Shown here: positions 36,307-44,285 of the stretch, piece by piece
Layout: each line of letters opens with the position of its first letter
Position numbering within the stretch: the first letter of the stretch is position 1
Assembly: GCA_034520625.1 (NCBI GenBank)
Contig: JAXHNI010000008.1
Location: 558,001-622,000, forward strand
Direction of reading: 5' to 3'
Origin: JAANXG01 sp034520625
GTDB lineage: Bacteria > Pseudomonadota > Gammaproteobacteria > Arenicellales > JAANXG01
DNA: 64,000 nucleotides
Made by a program: the position numbers and the translations under genes
The notes under the pieces: generated by a model
Told to the model about the DNA's origin: nothing
What the model saw: the letters and a program-made list of their open reading frames with translations, nothing else
Database searches by the model: none

Positions 36307-37065
36307 ATGACTGGCGATAATATCCTCGACCATCTGCCCAAGGACCTCATCCTGTCGGCGTATCGGGCAGCCCCAGGGAATGAGATCGAAAGCGGAAAAT
36401 TCGAGAGCCCGGAGTCCTCGGCCGCGCTCGCCGCCAACGCGTTTGGGTTCTTTCTCGAACAGCCACACCGACTGCCTCCCATTCCAAGCACCGACAACTG
36501 TGGCTGGCCAGCGACAAGCGTTCGGATCGAGGCAAACATCCGGTTTCCGTGGCGCGGTGGATATCACCCTTGGTTGGACGCGTTCATCGAGACCTCTACC
36601 CATGTCATCGGGGTGGAATCCAAGCGCTACGAGCCGTTCCGTAGTAAATCGCCGGTTCGTTTCTCCGACACTTATTGGCGTGACGTATGGGGTCCAAACA
36701 TGGGCCCGTACCTAACAGTTCGTGATGATCTGGCGAGCGGCACTATTGCGTACCGGCACTTGGACGCGGCCCAGCTTGTGAAGCATGCGTTGGCCTTGGC
36801 CGCCGAGGGCGGGCGGCAGCGCAAAGCTCAGGTGCTGCTGTATCTCTTCGCGGAACCGCCTACGTGGCCTGACGACCGCGAAGTGTCACCCACTCACATG
36901 GAGGCACACAGGGCGGAGGTGGTCGACTTTGCCCAACGGGTGAGCGGTGCGAGCGTCGGTTTCGTTTCTTGCCGGTATCGCGATTTGCTGGCGGCGTGGC
37001 AAACGTCAGGTATTGAGGGCCTCGACTACCACGCACGGGCCGTCAGCGATGCATTCACGCCATAA
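36307..37065 (+). CDS. PD-(D/E)XK nuclease-like protein
   Basis: A 252-aa protein, 31 bp after the EVE-nuclease and probably co-transcribed. HPWLDAFIETSTHVIGVESKRYEPF fits a PD-(D/E)XK core (D...ESK). It resembles small 'restriction endonuclease-like' proteins of unknown specificity (PGN_0703-like, low certainty). No methyltransferase partner is next to it. The alternative is a repair or structural relative of this fold. The frame is complete. Confidence 0.55.
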   Translation: MTGDNILDHLPKDLILSAYRAAPGNEIESGKFESPESSAALAANAFGFFLEQPHRLPPIPSTDNCGWPATSVRIEANIRFPWRGGYHPWLDAFIETSTHVIGVESKRYEPFRSKSPVRFSDTYWRDVWGPNMGPYLTVRDDLASGTIAYRHLDAAQLVKHALALAAEGGRQRKAQVLLYLFAEPPTWPDDREVSPTHMEAHRAEVVDFAQRVSGASVGFVSCRYRDLLAAWQTSGIEGLDYHARAVSDAFTP

Positions 37066-37122
37066 GGTAGTACCCAGCGGACGAACTCCTTTACGGACAT
37101 TCCTCCACCCCCAGCGGTAGTC

Positions 37123-37662
37123 CTACTGCAATTCGTTCTGTTCTAAGGTCGCCGAATCCCCGTACCGACGCCGAAGTTGCTGCTTGGGCAGTTCAATCAA
37201 AGCGTCGTTGTCATCATAATCGTAACTGGATTCCGGCTCAGAAATGTTCCAGTGTTCGTCTCTTGCGACTCCGGTTACTGCGTCCTTTGAGGCGTTATAG
37301 TCTTCCCACGCATCCCGTCTGTCCGCCCGATCATTGAAGTCCTCCTTCCATTCCTGCAACTGGCTCTGTTGTCGGGCTTTCTCTCGCTCCCTTTCAAGCT
37401 GGTCACGTCGCTCCTGTTCCGCAATATTCCGGTCGAGTTCGGCATTCATGCGCTCAAACTCCATGTCCATTTTCACCTGCTCCAGGCGCTCACGTTCACG
37501 TCTCGCTTCTTCCAGCAGTCGTTGCGCTTCTTCTGCTTGCTGCATCGCCGTCGTTTCTGGACTCGATCTTGCGACCTGTCCTGAATTGTCTTCCTGCAAA
37601 TCGTTCCAGATATAAACCGCAAACGCCGCGACCACTACGACAAAAACCACGTTCAGATTCAT
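37123..37662 (-). CDS. Membrane-anchored coiled-coil protein
   Basis: A 179-aa protein. The N-terminal TM helix (NLNVVFVVVVAAFAVYIW, residues 2-19) is followed by a long, highly charged coiled coil (about 40-120, Q/E/R-rich, MQQAEEAQRLLEEARRERER..) and an acidic C-terminal part. I recognise no family. The start MNLNVV at 37662 is preferred over ATG 37674 because it puts the helix at the N-terminus. It lies between oppositely oriented nuclease genes and the terminase-like gene. Confidence 0.55.
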   Translation of the reverse strand: MNLNVVFVVVVAAFAVYIWNDLQEDNSGQVARSSPETTAMQQAEEAQRLLEEARRERERLEQVKMDMEFERMNAELDRNIAEQERRDQLEREREKARQQSQLQEWKEDFNDRADRRDAWEDYNASKDAVTGVARDEHWNISEPESSYDYDDNDALIELPKQQLRRRYGDSATLEQNELQ

Positions 37663-37918
37663 CCTGCCCCCCACTTTCTTGTGTGTTTACAATCTTTCTC
37701 CATTGTCGACGATAGCAGTGATAGAGACCCGTTTCCATTACTGATCGAACGTTCTGACCCGAATGCTTCGCACAATCCGAGTTACGAGTCCGCAGATTCG
37801 CGTCAATCGCGGATGTACGGCACGTTCCCTACGTACCCCCCTTGGTCCAGTACGCCCGATCGTTCCGGGCTTCACGAGCGCTGTGGCGCCTCGTTCCGGG
37901 TGGCGCTTCTGCTGCGGG

Positions 37919-38428
37919 TCAACCAGCGAGCGCCGTGGCGGGTAGTGGTGGTAGCGTCCCCTCCTCCTTCCGCCGCACGTATTCGTTCAGGCCCAGGCCC
38001 AGTACCTTCGCCCGCATCCGATCCTCGGTCGTAACCTGGACGCGGACAGATTCACTGTGGGCCACGTACTTGCCCTGAACCTTCAGGGCTTCGACCGTGG
38101 CCTGGATCGCCGCTCTCCGGTCCCGCATTCGGCCGTTCTCGTCGAGTTCCATGGCCTCCCGCTGAACGCTGAGCAGGTCCGCCACGGCCCGCTGAGTGTC
38201 GTAGACGACCTTTTCTGTCATTGCCGCCTCGATTTCCCTCTGACGCCGCTTCAGGTATTCCCGTGCTCTAGCATTCCCAAACATCCTGGCCCACGATGCA
38301 CCCGCAGCCTCCGGCGTCGTGGTGCCGTAGACCTCCCGCCAACACGCTGTGCCGTTACCTCGGAGATTCGGGTCCGCGCCCAAGTACAGATCGATCGCCC
38401 GCCTGTTTCTATGTGTCAAATTGTTCAC
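37919..38428 (-). CDS. Terminase small subunit-like protein
   Basis: A 169-aa protein with the pattern of phage small terminases: N-terminal HTH-like region (RRAIDLYLGADPNLRGNGTACWREVYG), an ARAREYLKRRQREIEA helix, and a central coiled region (DTQRAVADLLSVQREAMELDENGRMRDRRAAIQATVEALK). It starts at GTG 38428. No large terminase or other packaging gene is on the island. That combination is typical of phage satellites, which use their own TerS to redirect a helper's packaging. The family match is by eye. Confidence 0.65.
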   Translation of the reverse strand: MNNLTHRNRRAIDLYLGADPNLRGNGTACWREVYGTTTPEAAGASWARMFGNARAREYLKRRQREIEAAMTEKVVYDTQRAVADLLSVQREAMELDENGRMRDRRAAIQATVEALKVQGKYVAHSESVRVQVTTEDRMRAKVLGLGLNEYVRRKEEGTLPPLPATALAG

Positions 38429-38883
38429 TTTGTACCGATACCCGCCATTTCGGCTTTCGGACCTTGACCAACGCTGCCCGGTCCAACTTTTATTTTACAC
38501 TATCGTTGTCCGCAGTTCCCCTGTCACGAATGAACCGATTGAGCGATTTCGAGGAGGATGAGTTCTCGGTCTACGCGTTCTCCGGCAACTGTGGTCACCC
38601 TGCTGATGTTCCTCGTACTGGCCTGAATCCGCAGCTTACGACCCCCGAATTGATTCGCCGGCATCGATACTAGATGTACCTCAGAGTGAACTGCTCGACC
38701 CGGATCATATCCACCGGAGCCGGGAGGGTTCGAGTACAGACCGGACCTAACGTATCCACGCCGTGACTTCCCCGATCAAGTACACCGTGAAGTCGTGAAC
38801 CCCGCCGCCAGGCAGAACGTGGCCGAGAAGACTCCACTCGGAGCGTCCGTGTACAACCCGTGGTTGAGCTCCTGGTGACCGGA
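38429..38883. other. Gap between terminase-like and TubC-like genes
   Basis: About 455 bp where no frame is convincing. Minus-strand frames here overlap each other, and none shows a start signal together with recognisable motifs. It may hold a decayed small gene. Confidence 0.4.
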
Positions 38884-39234
38884 TCACCCTTCCGCTGCGC
38901 CATGATGGTCTTCCCCACGCACGCGAACGTTGACTACCCGGTCTGCACCAAACTGCCACTCCAGTCTCGCACGGGCATCTTTCAGATCTGCGCCAGGGCG
39001 GCCAATCATGATCAACCATACACCGGGTTTGTCAGCCAGCTCGTACTCGAACACCTTACGGCTTGGCGTTTCCGGCGCTTGGAGTCCCAGAAGCAGCTTG
39101 GCGCGATGTTCTCGGATCTTGTCGGCGAGTGCGGCTGTCAGTCGAGACTTCGGCTTGACCCCAATCCCATCTCCAACCGCACGTAACGTCAAGCCCGCTC
39201 GCTGGCACTCCTGAATGACCTCGTCAGGCGTCAC
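38884..39234 (-). CDS. Small protein with TubC-N-like domain
   Basis: A 116-aa protein. The first 50 residues (PDEVIQECQRAGLTLRAVGD..LTAALADKIREHRAKLLLGL) resemble the TubC N-terminal docking-type domain often seen in small satellite and phage proteins next to primases. The rest (KVFEYELADKPGVWLIMIGRPGADLKDARARLEWQFG) is unassigned. The GTG start overlaps the stop of the preceding small gene (GTGA). Confidence 0.6.
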   Translation of the reverse strand: MTPDEVIQECQRAGLTLRAVGDGIGVKPKSRLTAALADKIREHRAKLLLGLQAPETPSRKVFEYELADKPGVWLIMIGRPGADLKDARARLEWQFGADRVVNVRVRGEDHHGAAEG

Positions 39235-39410
39235 TGCACTGCCTCGTCAGGGACCTCCCCCGACTCGTACGGCTCGTCGCTATGGGAACCCTCCTCACTG
39301 GGCGCCGGGCATTCATTCTCGTCCTCTGGGGAATCGTCACCCGCTACACCGCCCATTCGGAACGTGAGGCCAGCTTGCCGACATTCCTGGATCACCTCAG
39401 CTGGTGTCAC
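39231..39410 (-). CDS. Short paralogue of the TubC-N-like protein
   Basis: A 59-aa frame from GTG 39410, overlapping the ATPase stop (GTGA), to TGA 39231, overlapping the next start. It begins TPAEVIQECRQAGLTFR, a near copy of TPDEVIQECQRAGLTLR in the next gene, then continues as an acidic tail (GDDSPEDENECPAPSEEG). The conserved overlaps on both sides and the paralogy argue that it is translated. Confidence 0.6.
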   Translation of the reverse strand: MTPAEVIQECRQAGLTFRMGGVAGDDSPEDENECPAPSEEGSHSDEPYESGEVPDEAVQ

Positions 39411-41053
39411 AGCACGACCTCCTCGTTGTCCATGCCGGGCTCGTAGTCGTCCTGAGATACTCCGTAACCTTCACCCGCGACACCCGCAGACACGCGCTCG
39501 GACTCACCTTTGCGGGTCTGCGGGTCTTGCGGGTCCCTGCGGCGAGCGTTCTCCGCGTGATTCGGAGCAGTGATTGTCCACCGGATGGCCTTGCTGTGAT
39601 TGCGCCCCTCGTCGTCCTCGACGCGCCACCCGGCCTTCCGCATCACCGGGGCTTGCCGCCGTAGCCGTTGCGTCACCGCCCGAGCGTCTGTCGGCCAGCC
39701 TCTGGGCGGTTTGTCCGGGGTCACCTTGTCCCGCAGCTCGCCAGCGGTACCGTGGAAGTGCCCGAGCGACTCCACTGCCACGATGAACGAGTCTCCCGTC
39801 AGAGAGTCGGTCGCCATGGCGTTCTGGTGCTCGAGGTACCGCGCCAGCCCCTCCACCCCAAGTACCTTGTCCACGGCCGCCAAGATGCGGGCGAAATCAG
39901 ACATGCGGGGCCGGGAGACCAACTCAACAGAGGGAAGCGTCCGTTCGACGCTCGCAGCCAAGTCCAACAACGCCCCCAGGATGTGAGGGTGGGCTTGTTC
40001 CCACGCCGGCCAGATTTCCTGCTCGTCTAACCGTTTATCGGGGGGAATAGTTTCCAGGTGGATAGGAAGCATGCGTTCGGCCAGGTCCCCTCGCACCGCT
40101 CCCAAGTCAATGCTGTTCAAGCACACGAACCGTCGGTACGCAAATATGGCGTGCTCACCGTCGGTATACAGCTTTCGGCGCACGTCTCCGTCACCGGTCA
40201 CCGCCCGACAGATGCTGTCTGACAACCACGGTTGCACATCCGACAGGTTGTCGAGTCCAACGATCCACGATCCGGCAGCGGCCGTCACCCACGACTCGGC
40301 GTCCCGAGGTGGCTTCCGCGTCGGCACGGGCCCAGGATCGATCAGGTTCACCAGCATCTTCTGGGCCGTAGTCTTGCCGGTCCCCTGCTCCCCGAAGAAC
40401 GCCAACACCGGGTGCGCCACGTCGCGATGGAGCGCCGCCACCAGCGCGGCCAGCACCAGCGGCCGGTCGGCCCTGACGACGTTCAGCCACGCCCAAAGGT
40501 CATCGAGACTCCCCCCGCGTTCCGGCTCAGGCAAGCTGCTCATCAGCACGGTGCGCTTGAACAGAACCGGCGGCTCCACAATGTCCCAGCCGGCCGCCGA
40601 GATCTGGATGGCCCGACCGGTCTGGTCGCCCAGGTCCAGCCACAGGCCGTCACCATCCTGGGCCACGCGGAGATAGAGCTCCGACTCCTCGGCCTCATGT
40701 GCCAGACCTTCCAGCACGAGGAGTGCATCAGCCAGTGCTTGCTGCGGCGAAGCTCGCCGGTACTTACGGAAGTACGCTATCGCCAACTGGCCCCGTATGG
40801 AATTCCGGTTACCGCGCAACATCGAGACCACCTTGGGGCCGCGTTTCGGAAGGGCAAATGTCTCACCCGTAGTCGACACCCCGAAGTCGTACTGATCTTC
40901 GGCAATTTCCACCAAGGTGGTGGCCGCCGATCTGTTTCTGGAGGCCGGGTCCTCGGACACATCTTCGCAGGGCTCCTGTGAGGGGGTCGAAGAGGATTCG
41001 AGTTCAGCTTTTCCCTTGAGGTATTCCTCGGGGAAATTTTTTGCATTGCCCAT
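39407..41053 (-). CDS. AAA-type ATPase/helicase of satellite replication module
   Basis: A 548-aa protein from MGNAKNFPEEY. Walker A is FFGEQGTGKTTAQKML (about residues 221-228), Walker B is SWIVGLDNLSD, and a sensor-like FVCLNSIDLGAVRGDLAERM follows. It belongs with the D5/DUF927-like ATPases that accompany separate CHC2 primases in P4-like satellites. The C-terminal third is a DNA-binding-like region. It starts inside the 3' end of the primase gene (about 50-bp overlap). An in-frame start 24 codons upstream (41125) is less likely. The product probably unwinds the island origin. Confidence 0.75.
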   Translation of the reverse strand: MGNAKNFPEEYLKGKAELESSSTPSQEPCEDVSEDPASRNRSAATTLVEIAEDQYDFGVSTTGETFALPKRGPKVVSMLRGNRNSIRGQLAIAYFRKYRRASPQQALADALLVLEGLAHEAEESELYLRVAQDGDGLWLDLGDQTGRAIQISAAGWDIVEPPVLFKRTVLMSSLPEPERGGSLDDLWAWLNVVRADRPLVLAALVAALHRDVAHPVLAFFGEQGTGKTTAQKMLVNLIDPGPVPTRKPPRDAESWVTAAAGSWIVGLDNLSDVQPWLSDSICRAVTGDGDVRRKLYTDGEHAIFAYRRFVCLNSIDLGAVRGDLAERMLPIHLETIPPDKRLDEQEIWPAWEQAHPHILGALLDLAASVERTLPSVELVSRPRMSDFARILAAVDKVLGVEGLARYLEHQNAMATDSLTGDSFIVAVESLGHFHGTAGELRDKVTPDKPPRGWPTDARAVTQRLRRQAPVMRKAGWRVEDDEGRNHSKAIRWTITAPNHAENARRRDPQDPQTRKGESERVSAGVAGEGYGVSQDDYEPGMDNEEVVL

Positions 41054-41582
41054 CACGCACCCCCGCTTTCTTGACAGCTTGGTCGATGGTCTCCAGGGCA
41101 CGGTCCAAGGCCGCGTCCTCGTCATCGTCGAGGAGCTCGTGCCGGCGCAGCCTCCCTGCGGCCAGTGTGATCACGGTGAGGTCATGAAGGATCGTAAATA
41201 CCACCGCCCGCCAGTCAACGCGGTGGCGTGTCCGCCGACTGTTGGCAGCTCGGTGCGTGCTGGAGCCAGCGGGAAACAAGTCCCGGAGTTCAAGTCCTAC
41301 AGCATGGACAACATCAGCAGCGCCGCAGCCTGCATGACAGTACACGAGGATTCGGTCGTCCGTTTCCCGGACGGAAAGACTGGGGGTTCGGTCGTTGTGG
41401 GCCGGGCATCGTGCTATCCATTGGTTGCGACCGGTCGCCCGGACCCCGTCCATACGAGCCAACAGGGTGTCGGCAGGGTTGCAACTGCCACTAGAACGAT
41501 GGTTGTCGCCTTCGCACTCCGCGACAGCTTTCTGATGCACCGCCCCGGCACTGAACGACGTTGTTCGGTTGGGAGTCGTCAT
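41004..41582 (-). CDS. CHC2-type zinc-finger primase domain protein
   Basis: A 192-aa protein. The CHC2 zinc ribbon reads WIARCPAHNDRTPSLSV..ILVYCHAGCG, with ligands C59, H62, C82 and C86. The catalytic Toprim part of DnaG-type primases is absent. It would bind DNA for primer synthesis together with the downstream ATPase. The start at 41582 overlaps the AlpA stop (ATGA). The AlpA-primase-ATPase order is that of P4-like satellites and islands. Confidence 0.82.
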   Translation of the reverse strand: MTTPNRTTSFSAGAVHQKAVAECEGDNHRSSGSCNPADTLLARMDGVRATGRNQWIARCPAHNDRTPSLSVRETDDRILVYCHAGCGAADVVHAVGLELRDLFPAGSSTHRAANSRRTRHRVDWRAVVFTILHDLTVITLAAGRLRRHELLDDDEDAALDRALETIDQAVKKAGVRDGQCKKFPRGIPQGKS

Positions 41583-41803
41583 GCCGCCCTCTCCTCGCCG
41601 TTCCGGCTCCTCTCAATCTGTCGGTCAATCCAGCCCTGGATCGATTGTTCGTCCCAGCCCACCGCACGGGCGCCAAGTCGAATGGGGGTTGGGAAAGAGG
41701 AATCGTGATAACGCGACTTCGGGTTTAGCTTGTTGTAAATTGACGACCTGGACAGCCCGGTCCGGTCTTTCACGGCGGAGAGCCGCAGAACGTTGTTGGC
41801 CAT
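41579..41803 (-). CDS. AlpA-family phage transcriptional regulator
   Basis: A 74-aa MerR/AlpA-like HTH protein: RLSAVKDRTGLSRSSIYNKL is the recognition helix region, then FPTPIRLGARAVGWDEQSIQGWIDRQI. AlpA proteins switch on integrase/excisionase functions of P4-like elements. It is the first gene of the overlapping alpA-primase-ATPase-TubC block, so it may control it. The 95 bp upstream to the next gene should hold its promoter. Confidence 0.88.
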   Translation of the reverse strand: MANNVLRLSAVKDRTGLSRSSIYNKLNPKSRYHDSSFPTPIRLGARAVGWDEQSIQGWIDRQIERSRNGEERAA

Positions 41804-41898
41804 GTGAAATCTCCTGCGCCGCAGGAGGCGCTAGATGTATTTCAGCCAACTTTTTCTGCACAGACTGGGGTGGAACAACCTGTCGGGGTATCTGTGTT

Positions 41899-42432
41899 CT
41901 ACTTGGACCAGAATTTTTGCTTCTTGCCCGCTGCGCTCGCTTTTTTGCGCTTCTCGGCATCAGCCGCCCGCCATTTGGCATTTTCCTGCTCCAGCGCGGC
42001 GTTCCTTGTCTCAAGCTCTTCGATCCTGACTTGATCGCGATCATGTTGCTCCATGGCTCCGCTGTGGCTGCTGCTCACTTTCGCGGGCGTCACAGTCGGA
42101 TTCGGGGCCTGCGGCGTAAGGTCGGCTTCTATGACTGCCGTCACGCTCCAAGATTTCGGCTTGAAGGGCACGCCCTTAACGTCACGTAGCGCCCTCCAAC
42201 CCGGAACTTCCTGCGCCCATCGAAAGAACTCGTCTACATCAAAGACCTTCTCGGCTGCTCCCCCGGATGGCTTAACCGAAAGGCGTTCCCGCTTAATCGC
42301 ATAGTTGATTCTTCCTCCGATCCGCTTTAACACCTTCGCCCGGTCTTCGCCCTCGTAAACGACGTCAGCGATGAGCGCCTTGGCTTGCTTTAACGAAATC
42401 AGGCTGCCGGAAAATGGGTACTTGTAGGTCAA
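41899..42432 (-). CDS. Hypothetical island protein with C-terminal coiled coil
   Basis: A 177-aa protein. An N-terminal part (FSGSLISLKQAKALIADVVY..RIGGRINYAIKRERLSV..FDVDEFFRWAQE) looks like a small DNA-binding adaptor. The C-terminal coiled coil (RIEELETRNAALEQENAKW) ends in a Lys-rich tail (KKASAAGKKQKFW). I chose TTG 42432 because GAGGA lies just upstream; an ATG at 42510 would add 26 residues. Similar proteins sit beside alpA in other islands, with no known role. Confidence 0.55.
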   Translation of the reverse strand: MTYKYPFSGSLISLKQAKALIADVVYEGEDRAKVLKRIGGRINYAIKRERLSVKPSGGAAEKVFDVDEFFRWAQEVPGWRALRDVKGVPFKPKSWSVTAVIEADLTPQAPNPTVTPAKVSSSHSGAMEQHDRDQVRIEELETRNAALEQENAKWRAADAEKRKKASAAGKKQKFWSK

Positions 42433-42844
42433 TGTAAGTTCCTCGCTTTTTTCGGGTTGGTTGGAGCAACTGCGCCCTCGATCGCCAATGAGACTCAGGT
42501 GGTCCCCCACGCCTTAATGCAACGCTGGCACATTTACAGACGCCGATCCTTGTGGACGGCACGACGTTGGAATTCGTACGGGAGGGAGTCCACGTCAATG
42601 AAGATGATGAAACCGTTTCGGTGCGCCAGGCCCTTGGCGTCGACCCCGCCACTTTCTCGACGGTTAGTAGGAAACTTGGGGCTTCGGGAAGTGGTGACGA
42701 CCGAGGATAGGACCGTGTTATAACACGATCGCTTTCGGGAGATGTTTCGCCTTCAGGGTGGGAAGGTGATCGCAGTGCATCGCGGAGATTGACAAAGCCC
42801 CTCAAGCGCAGACAAAGCATCGTGTTGAACGCCGCTGACTTTAC
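42433..42844. other. Region between integrase and satellite genes, possible coding remnant
   Basis: A plus-strand frame ending at TAG 42710 reads TLAHLQTPILVDGTTLEFVR and EGVHVNEDDETVSVRQALGV. The composition looks authentic, but the frame opens right after a stop with no good start codon or Shine-Dalgarno. It may be a truncated gene. It is followed by the perfect palindrome CGTGTTATAACACG at 42714-42727. Confidence 0.35.
42714..42727. promoter_or_regulatory. 14-bp perfect palindrome
   Basis: CGTGTTATAACACG is exactly self-complementary. It lies in the gap between the integrase 3' end and the hypothetical coiled-coil gene. It could be a repressor site of the element; no regulator can be tied to it from sequence. 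Confidence 0.35.
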
Positions 42845-44101
42845 CTACCCAGCACGATCAGTGCAATGATTTACCATCGGCATTACGCCGGGAGCCGTCA
42901 ACGACTCCAATTGATCGGCCCACCGCTGCCACCAGTCCTTGGCCTCCCGGTCGTAGGTGTAGCGGTCGTAGATCGCCCCGATGCTCGTGTCGGCATGGTT
43001 CAAGATCCGGTCCTGCACGACGCGCGGGCACCCCAGTCGTGCCAAGCCAGTGCCAGCGGAGCGCCGGAGGTCGTGTCCCGTAAAATGGGCCAGACCCGAA
43101 TGGCCGCGTTCCTTGTACAGGGCCCAGACAATCGCCCGCTGGTGGATATGATGGTCCTTTCGCGTCCCGGAAGGTGACGGGAACACCCATGTTTTATGCT
43201 CGTCGCGGCGCGATGCCAGCAGCCCAATCGCCTGTCGTGACAGATACACCGTGTGTGGACGCGAGTTCTTGGTCTCAGGCAACCGCCACTCACCGTTGTC
43301 GAGGTCAATGTCCTCCCAACGGGCCGAGACGACCTCGCCCCCGCGACAGCCCGTCAGCAGGATCAACGACAGGGCATCCTGAATCGATTTCGACAGGTTG
43401 GATTCGGGTAGCCACTTCTGGAAACGCGCCAGCTCGGGGTCTCCGAGGGCGCGGTGACGCCGCTTCTGGGGCGGCGCCTTGACGCCGATCGCCGGATTCA
43501 CGAAGTCCATCGGCACGCGACCGGCAGAGAGCGCGTGTTCAAACGCCGCGTGCAGCTCGGTCTTGATCATGGACGCCACGCGTGGGGCTCTCGCCGCAAT
43601 GCCTTGAACGAGTTCGTGGACATGGTGGCGGCGTATTTCGGAGACGGACAATTGCCCGATGACCGGCACAACGTCGCGCTTCATCAGCCGCCTGGGTTCA
43701 TTGGGGTTGGCGCGATTGCGGTCGACGTGTTCGGCGAGGTACTGGTTGATCAGTGTCTCCACTAAGTAACCCGCCTCCCGGGCCCGCTCGACTTCCGCCT
43801 TGGCCGCTTCCCGCTTCGCCCTTCTTGCGTCCTTCGGGTCCTGATGGGCTTCCCGGAGCTTTTTCTGCTCGGCGAGCGCAGTCCGGGCTTCAGCCAGCTC
43901 CATGGTGGGATAGTGGCCGAGGGTGATCTCGCGCAGGCGGTCGTCGAAGGTCTTGTATCGATAAAGCCAGGTCTTCGAGCCGGACCGGTTTGCGCGCAGT
44001 CGCAGCCCCCGGTTCGGTGAGGCGTCCGCGATCGTCCCCGACTTGTGCGCCCGGACGACGGCGGCAGTAAGGGGTTTTACGGTACGATTTGAACTTGTCA
44101 T
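42845..44101 (-). CDS. int: Tyrosine integrase (DUF4102/P4-type)
   Basis: A 418-aa site-specific recombinase. The N-terminal DUF4102 arm-binding domain (LTAAVVRAHKSG..GLRLRANRSGSKTWLYRY) precedes a core-binding domain and the catalytic domain. The catalytic residues are R253 (TGCRGGEV), the HxxR box H343/R346 (GHDLRRS), H369 (LNHAD) and Tyr381 (YDRYTYD). The start MTSSNRT at 44101 fits the domain; ATG 44137 is 12 codons longer. It reads away from mutS. The right arm repeats lie between its start and the att core. It is the obvious enzyme for mutS insertion and, with AlpA, excision. Confidence 0.93.
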   Translation of the reverse strand: MTSSNRTVKPLTAAVVRAHKSGTIADASPNRGLRLRANRSGSKTWLYRYKTFDDRLREITLGHYPTMELAEARTALAEQKKLREAHQDPKDARRAKREAAKAEVERAREAGYLVETLINQYLAEHVDRNRANPNEPRRLMKRDVVPVIGQLSVSEIRRHHVHELVQGIAARAPRVASMIKTELHAAFEHALSAGRVPMDFVNPAIGVKAPPQKRRHRALGDPELARFQKWLPESNLSKSIQDALSLILLTGCRGGEVVSARWEDIDLDNGEWRLPETKNSRPHTVYLSRQAIGLLASRRDEHKTWVFPSPSGTRKDHHIHQRAIVWALYKERGHSGLAHFTGHDLRRSAGTGLARLGCPRVVQDRILNHADTSIGAIYDRYTYDREAKDWWQRWADQLESLTAPGVMPMVNHCTDRAG

Positions 44102-44171
44102 CTTTCCGTCTCCAAGTGGTGGGCGGTCAGGAACCAATTCCGCGTGCTCAGCAAGGTTGTACCTCGGTACG

Positions 44172-44193
44172 ACCTACACTAAAACCTACACTA
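44172..44193 (+). repeat. Paired direct repeat, right integrase arm site
   Basis: ACCTACACTA occurs twice at a 12-bp period, separated by AA, with the orientation and spacing of the left pair (14887-14908). It lies between the integrase start and the right core, so integrase binding here could also affect int transcription. Confidence 0.65.
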
Positions 44194-44285
44194 AATGTTT
44201 GGATGTTGGTGTATCAGCCTGGTCGAAGTTGATCGAAATTGGACTTCAAAATAAGTGAAAATTATCCTATAAGTCACTGTATTTT

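Noticed and set aside
27287..44172. CRISPR array within the island
   Set aside because: The repeats seen (unit A, REP-like units, integrase arm pairs) are few and lack regular spacers.
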